The notes beneath the pieces were generated by a model. It ran no database searches and was not told the origin of the DNA. It worked only from the letters and a program-made list of their open reading frames with translations. Both the position numbers and the translations under genes were made by a program. From Bradyrhizobium nanningense (GTDB lineage Bacteria > Pseudomonadota > Alphaproteobacteria > Rhizobiales > Xanthobacteraceae), in NCBI RefSeq assembly GCF_004114535.1, contig NZ_LBJC01000026.1, positions 1 through 64,000 of the forward strand: a stretch of DNA of 64,000 nt, given 5' to 3'. Shown piece after piece: positions 53,914-63,896 of the stretch (the first letter of the stretch is position 1; each line of letters begins with the position of its first letter).

Positions 53914-55165
53914 GGACTGAATGTCGCGACTTTGCCGGAGCCTATCGTAAATGGCACGCAATACAGAACTGAGCCGGCCGTGCCGGTAGTCAGCAAATTT
54001 GAGCTCTGACACTCGGAGCTTCCGGTCTTTCGTGAAGGGCAAATTCTTCGTGCCTAGCAAGAAGTAGTCCATGATGCTTGCGTTGGCTTCCTGCATTCGG
54101 ATGATGAGAGCTTGGTCCGCCCTAGGGAACTTGAGCTTGCGAACATGCCATCGTCGGTGACGGCGGCCGTCAAGCGTACCATCTGCTACCGACCATGCGG
54201 TCGCGATCACAACCGTAAGCGCTCCATCGATCGTCAGAAGATTCAGTTCCGGAAGAAATGTCGCCTTTTCACCCCACCGCTGCAATTCGGCGATAAGCTC
54301 GTTGGCCGTTGATTGTATGACCGCATTTGCCTTTTCTCCGGTACCATAGAAGTGAAAGCGAGGGCCAGGATCGAAGCCGATGCGATCGTACGCATTCATT
54401 ATTGAGCCAAAGCGTCGAGCGTACGCGGTGCAGCTGAACATCTTTTTGTCGGCCTGGATAATGTCCCGGGATAGATGCCCTTTCCTCCGCCAAAGGGCTT
54501 TGAGCTGTGAAAGCAACTCTTCGTCGGATCTTCTGCGTCCACATTCTACTTCGCTCAGGACCTTCTGAGCCTTGGCGAAGAGTTCTGGTGAAACGAGAGG
54601 GGTGAAGGCATTCTCGTGCCGTATCCACATTTCGTGTGGGTTATCTATCGGCGGCTTTTGAAGCTTGTAGGATCGGCGGTTGTAGACGATCTGGCCGAGA
54701 TACTTCTCGTTCTTCAAGAGGATGTTGACCGTCTGCATTTGCCAAGGTCTCCCTTGAGAGTTGAAGATGCCCTCTCTGTTGAGATCGTTGGCAATTTCCG
54801 TTCGGGTCTTCTTCCTGGTTGCGAACTCGGTAAAGATGCGTCGGACAACGTCGAGCTCCGACTGTGGTCCGGGGACGAGAATGACGCGATCCGTTTTGTA
54901 GTGCTTCTGCTCTCCCGGACCAAGGTCAACGCGTCGATTGCCGTACTCGTCAACGGTTGATCGTCGCAATCCGTATCCTGCCGACGACCGCTGCCAAAAG
55001 CCCAAGCTCACGCCGTAGCTTGCAGCGATGAAAACCCTTTTTGATAACCTGCGGCTGAAATCGGCCGCTTCAGCTCGGCTCAGATTCTTCATGATCACGG
55101 AAGCCAGGCTGCCGTCGTTTTTGAACTCTTCCTCGCAGTAATGGACAGCTATTCCCGCGCGCTTG
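53905..55165 (-). pseudogene. Large serine recombinase lacking its catalytic N-terminus
   Basis: The frame begins within the end of the resolvase domain (GIAVHYCEEEF, then MKNLSRAEAADFSRRLSKRVF). It continues with the recombinase domain (SSAGYGLRR, VRRIFTEFATRKKTRTEIA, LLKNEKYLGQIVYNR) and a C-terminal part that lost its zinc-ribbon cysteines or never had them. The catalytic serine region, about 130 residues, is absent: an in-frame TGA and unrelated sequence stand upstream of 55165. An internal ATG could give a 397-residue protein, but it would be inactive. It marks an old integrated element. Confidence 0.8.
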
Positions 55166-56120
55166 CATCATCTTTCGGCACAGGTAGCCCAGGCGAGACG
55201 GGACTGTCATCTGGGTTATGAGGCTCTTGGGAATCGATCTGCACTGCTATCTTGGGCGGCACCAGCTGCGCGGCGATCGAGAAGATCTGGTGGTTGTAGG
55301 GATTCGGATTCGGGCAATGGTATAGCGTAGCCTTCGGCGGTCCTCCGTCGGCCCAGGCCTTGAGCATCGGAAGTCGTGGCCTCCGCTCGAGGCCCCATCG
55401 TCTCGATTGCCTTCGGCGCGACAGCTGCGCCAGCAGGCTCCTTCCGCCGGCTCTTGATGAAGGACCAGAACCCCAGAATAAAGAAATGAACGGCGCGAAG
55501 CCGTTAGGCCTCACCGGCGACCCCGCGCGATTGCCCAAGAGAAGGCTCGTCCATTGGCCACGAACCCGCAAAGCGACCTATGGGCAATTCTGTAGTCGCC
55601 TCAGATCAAGCGTCTTACGTAACAGCTTCGATACTTTTGGTGGCCAGCCAGTTCACGAGGTGAGACCATGGCCGCCGCGTCAAAGCTAGCACTTGATTTC
55701 CTACTGCGACGGGTGACAATGGCGTCGCGTTAGCTTCCGGTACCGAACTTCATATAAGACGGGGAAAACCCGCTTGGCCACGGCAATACCGTCGCTGCTC
55801 GGGAGGGACCGTTATGACGGTAGGGTTCAAGCGCTGGCTCTGGCGGCGACACGATCCAGGCCGCCGGTCGCATCTCCGTTGCGATTGGCAACGATGTAAT
55901 CGCGCCGCTGCCCTGCGAAGAATTCCCCAGTTTCGCGGCGAACTCGCCACCACGGCGCTGCAAGCGGAACATCAACAAATAATTGTCGAGCCAACGTATT
56001 GCGCAGGCGACGGCGCGTCGCATGCGTCGAACCACGGAGGCGCGATAGACTGAAAGGGACTCGGAGCCGGCGTAAGACTGGCCGAAGGGCATCAGCTCAG
56101 ACACACCGAGGGAGGAATCC
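55166..56120. other. Long stretch without a convincing gene
   Basis: About 950 bases between the recombinase remnant and the ABC transporter operon. A 140-codon frame (55149-55571, minus strand) has proline-rich, low-complexity content and no family I know; it may be island debris. The right part should hold the promoter of the sugar transporter, and GAGGGAGGAATCC just before 56121 is its ribosome-binding site. No tRNA or attachment-site repeat was recognised. Confidence 0.4.
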
Positions 56121-57437
56121 ATGACAACAGTGACCCGACGTAACGTCCTCAAGAGCGGTGCCGCGCTCGCGGGCGGCATGGCCGGCATTCTGGCCACCGG
56201 CCGCGCGCCCGCTTTTGCACAGGGCACGACGGTGCACTGGCTGCGCTGGACCGACTTCGTTCCGGCGTCAGATCAGCTTCTGCGCAACGAAATCGCCAAG
56301 GAGGGCGAGAAGGCGCTCGGCATAAAGCTCAATATCGAGACCATCAACGCCAACGATATCCAGGCCCGCGTCACCTCGGCGATCCAGTCGGGGTCAGGCC
56401 CCGACGTCGTCTGCGTCCTCAACAATTGGGGGCAACTTTACGGCGAGAGCGTCATAGACGTCAGCAACATCGCTGAGGAACTCGGCAAGGGCCAGGGCGG
56501 CTTCTACGAAACGTCCCGCGCTGTCGCCAATGACGGCAAGAAATGGATTGCAGTGCCGTGGTGCATCGTCGGCCTGCAGATCGCGTACCGAAAGTCCTGG
56601 TTTGCCGAGATCGGCTACACCGATGGAAAATTTCCCCAGACGTGGGAAGAGTATCGCGAGGCCGGCAAGAAGCTGAAGGCAAAGGGAAGGCCCATCGGCC
56701 AAACGCTGGGCCACACCTTCGGCGATGCGCCCGCCTTCGCTTACCCCTACCTGTGGTCCTGGGGCGGCAAGGAGGTCGAGGCAGACGGCAAGACGGTTGC
56801 GCTGAATAGCCCGGCAACGGTCGAGGCGGTAAAATTCATGGTGGCCTTCTGGAAGGACGCCCACGATGAAGGCGGACTCGCGTGGGACGATTCCAACAAC
56901 AACCGCGCTTTTCTGTCCGGGACATGCAGCGCCACGCTCAATGGCGCCTCGATCTACATCGAGGCCCTGCGCAAGCCGGATACCTACAAGACGGAGGCCG
57001 GCGGCCCGCTGAAGGACGACATCCTGCATGCCGCGCTGCCCAAGGGCCCCGGCGGACAGTTCAGCTATCACGTCCCGTTCTCGAACCTCCTGATGGGTTA
57101 TTCGAAGAACCAGGATGCGGCGAAGAAATTCCTTGGCTGGATTCACTCCAAGGACGTCTACGACAAGTGGTTCGTCTCCCAGAAGGGCTTCTCGGTCGGC
57201 CCGACCACGGATTGGGAAAAGCACAAGCTGTGGGGCGACGACCCGATCATGCTGCCCTACAAGCAAGCCGCGCGCACAGGGCGCTTCGCTGGCTACGAGG
57301 GACCCTCTACGCGCAAGGCAGCCGAAGTCGTGACCAAGTACGTCATCGTTGATATGTACGCAAAGGCTGTCCAAGGCATGCCCCCCGAGGATGCCGTGAA
57401 ATGGGCAGAGGCTGAGCTCAAGAAGGTCTACGTCTGA
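56121..57437 (+). CDS. ABC sugar transporter, extracellular solute-binding protein (family 1)
   Basis: A 438-residue periplasmic binding protein. The N-terminus has a Tat signal (TRRNVLKSGAALAGG, cleavage near PAFA). The mature part has AIQSGSGPDVVCVLNNW, WIAVPWCIVGLQIAYRKSWF and AFLSGTCSATLNGASIY, as in sugar- or polyol-binding proteins of the MalE/UgpB group. A strong GGAGGAA lies about six bases before the ATG. It is the first gene of a complete four-gene transporter. The ligand is not deducible; tryptophan-rich pocket regions favour a carbohydrate. Confidence 0.93.
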   Translation: MTTVTRRNVLKSGAALAGGMAGILATGRAPAFAQGTTVHWLRWTDFVPASDQLLRNEIAKEGEKALGIKLNIETINANDIQARVTSAIQSGSGPDVVCVLNNWGQLYGESVIDVSNIAEELGKGQGGFYETSRAVANDGKKWIAVPWCIVGLQIAYRKSWFAEIGYTDGKFPQTWEEYREAGKKLKAKGRPIGQTLGHTFGDAPAFAYPYLWSWGGKEVEADGKTVALNSPATVEAVKFMVAFWKDAHDEGGLAWDDSNNNRAFLSGTCSATLNGASIYIEALRKPDTYKTEAGGPLKDDILHAALPKGPGGQFSYHVPFSNLLMGYSKNQDAAKKFLGWIHSKDVYDKWFVSQKGFSVGPTTDWEKHKLWGDDPIMLPYKQAARTGRFAGYEGPSTRKAAEVVTKYVIVDMYAKAVQGMPPEDAVKWAEAELKKVYV

Positions 57438-57443
57438 GGATAA

Positions 57444-57474
57444 GCCGCCCCCCTCCCATTTTTCGAGGGGCGGC
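57444..57474 (+). promoter_or_regulatory. Intercistronic stem-loop after the binding-protein gene
   Basis: GCCGCCCCCCTC pairs with GAGGGGCGGC (two bulged C) around a T-rich loop. It lies directly behind the solute-binding-protein stop and before the permease gene. Such hairpins stabilise the upstream message or reduce read-through, so that more binding protein than permease is made. Confidence 0.6.
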
Positions 57475-57502
57475 GGAATCTTCCGGCCGACGAGGATCGA
57501 AC

Positions 57503-58438
57503 ATGGCGATAAGCGCGGTTTCCGACACCACGCTCCGCGAGGCGCCCCCTCCCCGGCGACAGCGTTTGCTCGAGGACGAGCGCTGGCTGGCGTTCGTGCT
57601 GCTGGTGCCGACCATCGTACTGCTCGGCATGTTCATCGCCTATCCCTTCATGCGAGGGATATTGCTGTCGGTCACCAGCTCGCGCGTCGGTATTCCCGGC
57701 GACTTCGTCGGCCTCGCTAACTTCTACAAGATCTTCAATGACGGGATCTTTCGCACCTCCGTTTACAACACGTTCCTCTATACGGGCGTGACCACCGTCT
57801 TCAAGCTGGCGCTCGGACTGTGGCTCGCCATGCTGCTCAACCGTAATTTCCGCGGCAAGGCTTTTACCCGTGCTTTCATCCTGCTGCCTTTCATTATCCC
57901 GACCGTGCTCTCGACTTTCGCCTGGAAGTGGATGTTCGACCCGACGTTCAGCGTTCTCAATTGGCTCCTCTACCATTTCGGCTTGATCACCGGTCGGATC
58001 AATTGGCTGGGCGATCCGGATCTCGCCATGATCTCGATTATCATCGTCAACATCTGGCGCGGGGTGCCGTTCTTCGCCATCAGCCTGCTCGCCGGCTTGC
58101 AGACCATCAGTCCCGAACTCAACGAGGCCGCCGCGATCGACGGCGCCAAGCCGTGGCAGCGGTTCTGGCACATCACCTGGCCGCTGCTGCTGCCCGTGAC
58201 CATGGTCGTGGTGCTGTTCTCAGTGATTCAGACATTCGCCGACTTCCAGATCGTCTATGTGATGACGGGCGGCGGACCAGCCAACGCAACGCACCTGTTC
58301 GCCACCTACGCCTATCAGATCGCCATCGGCACCGGCCTCTTGAGCGAGGGCGCCGCCATCGCGCTCGCCATGTTTCCCATCCTGTTTCTCGTCGTCATCA
58401 TCCAGCTTCTCTACATCCGCCGCGTGGAGGTCCGCTGA
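57503..58438 (+). CDS. ABC sugar transporter, permease subunit (MalF/UgpA type)
   Basis: A 311-residue inner-membrane protein with six membrane segments (first at about residues 30-55). The EAA loop that contacts the ATPase reads EAAAIDGAKPWQRFWHITWP around residues 211-230. It follows the binding-protein gene after 65 bases that contain a hairpin, and precedes the second permease by three bases. Confidence 0.94.
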   Translation: MAISAVSDTTLREAPPPRRQRLLEDERWLAFVLLVPTIVLLGMFIAYPFMRGILLSVTSSRVGIPGDFVGLANFYKIFNDGIFRTSVYNTFLYTGVTTVFKLALGLWLAMLLNRNFRGKAFTRAFILLPFIIPTVLSTFAWKWMFDPTFSVLNWLLYHFGLITGRINWLGDPDLAMISIIIVNIWRGVPFFAISLLAGLQTISPELNEAAAIDGAKPWQRFWHITWPLLLPVTMVVVLFSVIQTFADFQIVYVMTGGGPANATHLFATYAYQIAIGTGLLSEGAAIALAMFPILFLVVIIQLLYIRRVEVR

Positions 58439-58441
58439 GCC

Positions 58442-59293
58442 ATGATCGAAGGTGCAAGGTGGCGAAAGTGGGTGTTCTTCTACGTCCCCATGGTGCTGTT
58501 CCTGCTTTTCCTGCTGTTCCCGTTCTACTGGATGGTGATCACTTCGGTGCGGCCGGACGGCGAGCTGTACCGGCCCTGGAATTCGATCAACTACAATCCG
58601 TTCTGGACCTGGAAACCGACCTGGGAGCATGTCAGATACCTGTTCGAGGAGACGCTGTTCGCATCGTGGCTGTGGAACACGACGTTCATCGCGCTCGCGT
58701 CGACCGCTATCTCGCTCGTGTGCGGTGTGTTCGCCGGCTATGCTCTGTCGCGGCTGAACTTTCCATTTGCCGGCAGCCTGGGCACCGCCATCTTCATTAC
58801 CTATCTGGTGCCTCAGACGCTGCTGTTCATTCCGCTGGCAGAGATCATACGCAACTATCGGCTCGGTGACACGCCTTGGTCACTGATTCTGACCTATCCG
58901 ACCTTTCTTATTCCGTTCTGTACCTGGCTCATGATGGGCTACTTCAAGGCGGTACCCAAGGAGCTCGAGGAATGCGCGCGCATTGACGGCGCCTCGCGCT
59001 GGCAAGCTATGCTCTACATCGTCATCCCGGTGGCGATCCCGGGCATCCTCTCGGCCGGCATCTTCGCTTTCACGCTGTCGTGGAACGAGTTCATCTATGC
59101 GCTTGTCTTCCTATCCTCGCCTGAGCAAAAGACTGTGCCGGTCGGCGTCACATCGGAGCTGATCCGCGGCGACGTATTCTACTGGGGACCGCTGATGGCT
59201 GGGGCCCTGCTTGGATCGATACCGGTTGCTATCGCCTATTCGTTTTTCGTCGAGCACTACGTCGCAGGATTGACCGGATCGGTGAAAGGCTGA
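58442..59293 (+). CDS. ABC sugar transporter, permease subunit (MalG/UgpE type)
   Basis: A 283-residue inner-membrane protein with six membrane segments. The EAA loop is ECARIDGASRWQAMLYIVIP near residues 178-197. It pairs with the permease encoded just upstream to form the translocation pore. The C-terminus FVEHYVAGLTGSVKG is the classic end of this family. Confidence 0.94.
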   Translation: MIEGARWRKWVFFYVPMVLFLLFLLFPFYWMVITSVRPDGELYRPWNSINYNPFWTWKPTWEHVRYLFEETLFASWLWNTTFIALASTAISLVCGVFAGYALSRLNFPFAGSLGTAIFITYLVPQTLLFIPLAEIIRNYRLGDTPWSLILTYPTFLIPFCTWLMMGYFKAVPKELEECARIDGASRWQAMLYIVIPVAIPGILSAGIFAFTLSWNEFIYALVFLSSPEQKTVPVGVTSELIRGDVFYWGPLMAGALLGSIPVAIAYSFFVEHYVAGLTGSVKG

Positions 59294-59369
59294 CAGCACC
59301 ACGGATCAAGGGGATTCGAAAGCGCGGATACAGACTGCGCATAGGCCGTTGGGAGGCAGGTGGAAGCGG

Positions 59370-60461
<1,092 letters not shown>

Positions 60462-60774
60462 CGCCGGCAGTTGGCCAATTCCACTTGCGACGGGAATTTG
60501 CTCAAAGCCAGTGACCTCCCTGTCTCCAGCTTCGATGACGCCAAGAGACAGCGAAGGCACTTGGCCTAACCATTCCCGAGTCCCTCTTGCTGCGTGCCGA
60601 CGCGGCGATTGATGATGCCATTTGCCTGCGGTACCGGAGTCCGTTATTGGCCTCTCTGAGACATGCGGGCCCGGCCGAATGCCCGATTTGCCGAGAAGCA
60701 TGCAGCTCCATCCCGTAGATTGCAGACATGTGTCTTTCCAGTTGTGGAGATGGGGCTGGTTCTGAAACGGGCGC
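60462..60774. other. Intergenic stretch between the transporter operon and the IS630 remnant
   Basis: About 310 bases. No gene, and no clear terminator hairpin after the ATPase gene. It probably includes the outer end of the IS630 element, but no inverted-repeat partner could be matched by eye. Confidence 0.35.
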
Positions 60775-61892
60775 TTATGACTCTTTGGAAGTGGCGGGAT
60801 AGGCGCGGCCCATTTTGGCGCGGGCCTTGTCTGTTGTGAACATCCATTTGACACGGGAGCGGGCGGCATTTCGCTTCCGTTCCCAGACGGCGATCTCGCG
60901 GTGCAGTCGCTTGGAATCGTCGATCCTGCGATCCAGGCACTGGCCGCGCAGGACGCCGATCTCAATCTCGACCATGTTGAGCCAGCTTGCGTGCTTGGGG
61001 GTGTAGTGGAACTCGAGCCGTCGCAAGATCCGACTGGCTTCGACGGGCGGGAACGCCTGGTACAGGGCACCGGCGGAGTGGGTCGATAAACTATCCTGAA
61101 CGACTCGGATTATCTCGGCGTCGGGATAATGGATGTCGACGAGGTCGCGCATACACCGGGCGTAGTCTTCTGCCGCGCGCCGCTCGGTGACTTTGACCTT
61201 GCGCCAGGGACGATGCACGTCGAGGAGCACGAAGAGATTGACCGTACCATTGCGACGTTACTCGTAATCGTAACGTTCGAACTGACCCGACTTGGCCGGG
61301 ATGGGCTGACGCGCCTCGCCAATGAGCTGCACCGGGCTTTCGTCGACGCACACCACCGGCCGCCTGGGGTCGGGCGCTTCGGCGTAGAGATCGAGAACGT
61401 CCTCCATGCGGGCGACGTACTCACCATCGACCTGCGGAATGCACCACATGTCCTTGCGCCAGGGCTTGAGGCCATTTTCGGCCAGGCGCCGCCGAACCGT
61501 CTCGTGCGACAGACTCTTGTGCTCGGTGAGACCATCGCGTCCGCCAGCAGTTCGACCGTCCAGCGGGCGCGGCCTTACGGAGGGCTGGCGCAGGCGGTTG
61601 CCACCAGCAGCGCTTCCTCCTTGCCCGAGAGCTTGCGCTCCGCTCCGGGACGCGGCTCGTCGCTAAGCGCCCGTTCCAGATTGCCTTCCACGAAGCGGCG
61701 CTTGATCCGGTACACAGTCGAGCCGCCTACGCCGACGCTCCTTGCGATCTCCTCGTCGCCGGCACCGGCATCGGCGGCCAGCGAGATCTGCGCTCGCTTG
61801 AGCTTGCGCGACGCATGCTTGCCGCTGCTGAGCAGCGCCCTGAGTTCCGAGCGCTCGATTTGGCTGAGATCGACCCAATAGCGTACATTCAT
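60775..61892 (-). pseudogene. IS630 family transposase, two premature stops and one frameshift
   Basis: The minus strand reads an IS630-type DDE transposase. MNVRYWVDLSQIERSEL starts the HTH part (EEIARSVGVGGSTVYRIKRRF). A TAA then stands where GAA is expected, just before GRARWTVELLADAM (about 61575). A frameshift follows near SLTEHKSL (about 61525). The catalytic part continues with VCVDESPVQLIGEA (first D), a TAA where TAC is expected (61258), VVQDSLSTHS (second D) and HASWLNMVEIEIG (E). The rest is in frame to the stop at 60775. The transposase is dead, though the element might move in trans. Confidence 0.88.
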
Positions 61893-61935
61893 GGCGTGCT
61901 TCCGTGTTCGAGGCACGCACCAACAACTGAATCGG

Positions 61936-62193
61936 ATGGCCGACGTGAGTCCTTCGGCAAAACCCTTCACGCCCACGCAGGGGCAGTATCTGGCCTTTAT
62001 CCACCTCTATACGCGCCTGCACCGCAGACCCCCGGCCGAAACCGACATGCAGGAATATTTCCGCGTCAGCCCGCCTTCGGTTCACCAGATGGTGCTCACG
62101 CTGGAACGAGCCGGCCTCATTAGGAGGCAGCCCAGAACGCCTCGCAGCGTCGAGGCCATCGTTAATCCCAAACTCCTGCCCGAGCTAATCTGA
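61936..62193 (+). CDS. Small winged-helix DNA-binding protein (LexA/MarR-like HTH)
   Basis: An 85-residue protein that is almost only a helix-turn-helix: FTPTQGQYLAFIHLYTRLH, RPPAETDMQEYFRVSPPSVHQMVLTLERAGLI and the wing RRQPRTPRSVEAIV. The pattern resembles the N-terminal DNA-binding domain of LexA without the protease part. It is transcribed divergently from the IS630 remnant, 43 bases away. I recall similar small HTH genes in Alphaproteobacteria, including next to IS630 elements. Its target is unknown. Confidence 0.7.
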   Translation: MADVSPSAKPFTPTQGQYLAFIHLYTRLHRRPPAETDMQEYFRVSPPSVHQMVLTLERAGLIRRQPRTPRSVEAIVNPKLLPELI

Positions 62194-62372
62194 TCGCCGG
62201 ACGCAAACTGTCAAAATCACTGTGCAGAGACACTAGGAGCCGATGTTTCAGGTTGCTAGTCATGGCGTGCCTTCCGGCTTCGCAGCAGCGCGGTCAGATG
62301 CGCCGGCGGGCACCCGGCTCCTGCAGCGATCCCATGCCGCCGTGGGCATCGCGCCAGATCTCGACACGATCC

Positions 62373-62585
62373 TTATGCTTCGCCCTCCCTCGAAAAGATC
62401 GACGCAGGCGGCGTAGTTTGCGCCGGCAGTGGCCGCTCAGCGATCTTCGAGGGCCGCGACTGAACGCCCAGCTTTGCGTCGTATCGGCCGACCAGCGCCA
62501 GCAAGCGACGCCTGGTGAAGGGATCGGCCCGGTCGGCCAAAATCCGAATGCGCTGCAACTGTTCTCTGCAGAAGTCCTCGTCCAT
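62373..62585 (-). CDS. Small conserved protein of unknown function
   Basis: A 70-residue protein: MDEDFCREQLQRIRILADRA, then TRRRLLALVGRYDAKLG and a proline-rich tail. The helical N-terminal part with REQLQRIR...ADPFTRRRLLAL is a pattern I associate with short proteins frequent in Bradyrhizobiaceae. ATG 62585 is preferred to codons upstream that would enter the neighbouring zinc-ribbon gene. Function unknown. Confidence 0.6.
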   Translation of the reverse strand: MDEDFCREQLQRIRILADRADPFTRRRLLALVGRYDAKLGVQSRPSKIAERPLPAQTTPPASIFSREGEA

Positions 62586-62623
62586 CACGCCCACCCCATA
62601 CCCACGCAAGCCCCCACCGAACA

Positions 62624-62834
62624 TCATTGCGGCGGTTTCAGTTCGCTGGCGAGCCAGCCGACCGCATCCGTCTTCATCGGATCCACGACAAAAGAGACAG
62701 TTTCAGTGCGCTCGCAAGGTCGAGCATTCGAAAGTGCGCTCTTCGGTTCCTCTTTGGCCGGGAGAGATGCGAGCCAACGCCCTCCGGTGCTTGCATACCG
62801 GACACATCGGTCGGTCGTTGGTCGAGGCAGTCAT
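62624..62834 (-). pseudogene. Small zinc-ribbon-like protein with a one-base frameshift
   Basis: The N-terminal frame reads PMCPVCKHRRALARISPGQ and EERTFECST, a zinc-finger-like small protein. An extra T near 62707 turns the next codon pair and leads to an early TGA. Shifting the frame restores CERTETVSFVVDPMKTDAVG and WLASELKPPQ, ending at 62624. The complete product would have about 70 residues with CPVC and a second Cys pair (C..C). The lesion may be a recent mutation or a sequencing error. Confidence 0.7.
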
Positions 62835-63212
62835 CCCTGAAACCCTGGAGAAATGGATCATGATACTTTCCGAACCGAGAGTCTTTAGCTTTTGTGCTCC
62901 CGCCCGCGTGCCCGGAGGAACGAGTCCGGTCGACCCAGGTTGACTCCACAGGTCCGCGCGCAAATGCGTGGCCTGCGTGGCTCCGCCCCCAAGCCCCCCA
63001 AAAGCCCCCCAAAGGCGGGGCTACGCTCATGCGAGTGCATCGGCTTCGAATATCGTCCCCTTTCGTGCAACATCGACCCGTGCGCCGTCAGAGGATGGAG
63101 TTGCCGCGCTTACGCGGGATGAGGTCAGTCGTGAGCGCCGCTTGTGGGTCAAAGGGCACGCCGATTCACACGTCAGGCTCTGTGCAGGATCTCGATGCAA
63201 GTGTGAAAACGC
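62835..63212. other. Intergenic stretch with no supported gene
   Basis: About 380 bases. It includes a run of C-rich short repeats near 62990-63020 (three copies of a pattern like AAGCCCCCCA). A plus-strand frame (about 63030-63216) with a basic, cysteine-containing end has no recognisable family. Confidence 0.35.
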
Positions 63213-63536
63213 TTAGTCGGCGTCCAGAACCTCGACAACTTCATAGAGATGGGGATCGATTTGATCGGTCAAGTTGTCAAACGTGCGCCACTCCTTACGA
63301 AAGCCCGGCGATTGGTGGGCAGAATGCAGCTGTTCGCGATTTTGCCATTGGATGTAGTTGACGATGCGCCGACCGTCGAGGCTTCGATGCAAGCTGATCG
63401 ATACAAAGCCCGGCTGACGCGCCATGAATCGTGCTCGATCAGCCATCAGCGAGAGAGCCTCTTTCTGCTTGGCCGGTTCGGCTTCGATGAAAGTGATCTG
63501 CGTGACCATCTGACTACCTGTTTGAATATGGGCCAT
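63213..63536 (-). CDS. Antibiotic biosynthesis monooxygenase (ABM)-fold protein
   Basis: A 107-residue single-domain dimeric alpha-beta barrel protein. VTQITFIEAEPAKQKEALSL is the first strand and helix, PGFVSISLHRSLDG the second strand pair, and VNYIQWQNREQLHSAHQSP the third strand with the conserved tryptophan. Small proteins of this type oxidise quinols or similar small aromatic compounds, or bind heme; the exact role is unknown. ATG 63536 has GGAG eight bases upstream. Confidence 0.85.
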   Translation of the reverse strand: MAHIQTGSQMVTQITFIEAEPAKQKEALSLMADRARFMARQPGFVSISLHRSLDGRRIVNYIQWQNREQLHSAHQSPGFRKEWRTFDNLTDQIDPHLYEVVEVLDAD

Positions 63537-63707
63537 GGAGCTACTCCTTCTGGGCTCAGGTTCCTCTCGAGCCCCCTCCGCCTCCAATGATGCTCATTCC
63601 GAAGGTTTGAACTCCCGAGCCGTAGTAAGGGTTCAAAATCGGGTACCATCTCAATCCGTGGTCAGGTCTTCGCATTCGGTTATTGGCGTTTTTCGAGGAG
63701 CAACAAC

Positions 63708-63884
63708 ATGAAGCAACACATTCTCGAGGTCTTTTCTCCTGGGTCGATTGACTGGAGTTCGCTCGTGATCATCGGCAGCGCGATGCCACCCCGCGATCCT
63801 GATGAAGACGAAGATGACGATGAGGAAGATGAAGAGGACCGCGCCGACGAACCACCGGTCGTGCGCGAGCCAGACGAAGACTAG
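63708..63884 (+). CDS. 58-residue acidic small protein
   Basis: MKQHILEVFSPGSIDWSSL is followed by a short hydrophobic VIIGSAMPP and a strongly acidic second half (about 24 residues with runs of Asp and Glu) ending EPPVVREPDED. GAGGAG lies seven bases before the ATG, a near-ideal ribosome-binding site, which supports translation. I recall similar short acidic proteins in Rhizobiales. No function known. Confidence 0.65.
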   Translation: MKQHILEVFSPGSIDWSSLVIIGSAMPPRDPDEDEDDDEEDEEDRADEPPVVREPDED

Positions 63885-63896
63885 ACTATCCGGTCG

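Noticed and set aside
62985..63020. C-rich near-repeats as a possible CRISPR-like or minisatellite array
   Set aside because: Only about three imperfect units of 10 bases; no spacers and no conserved repeat length.
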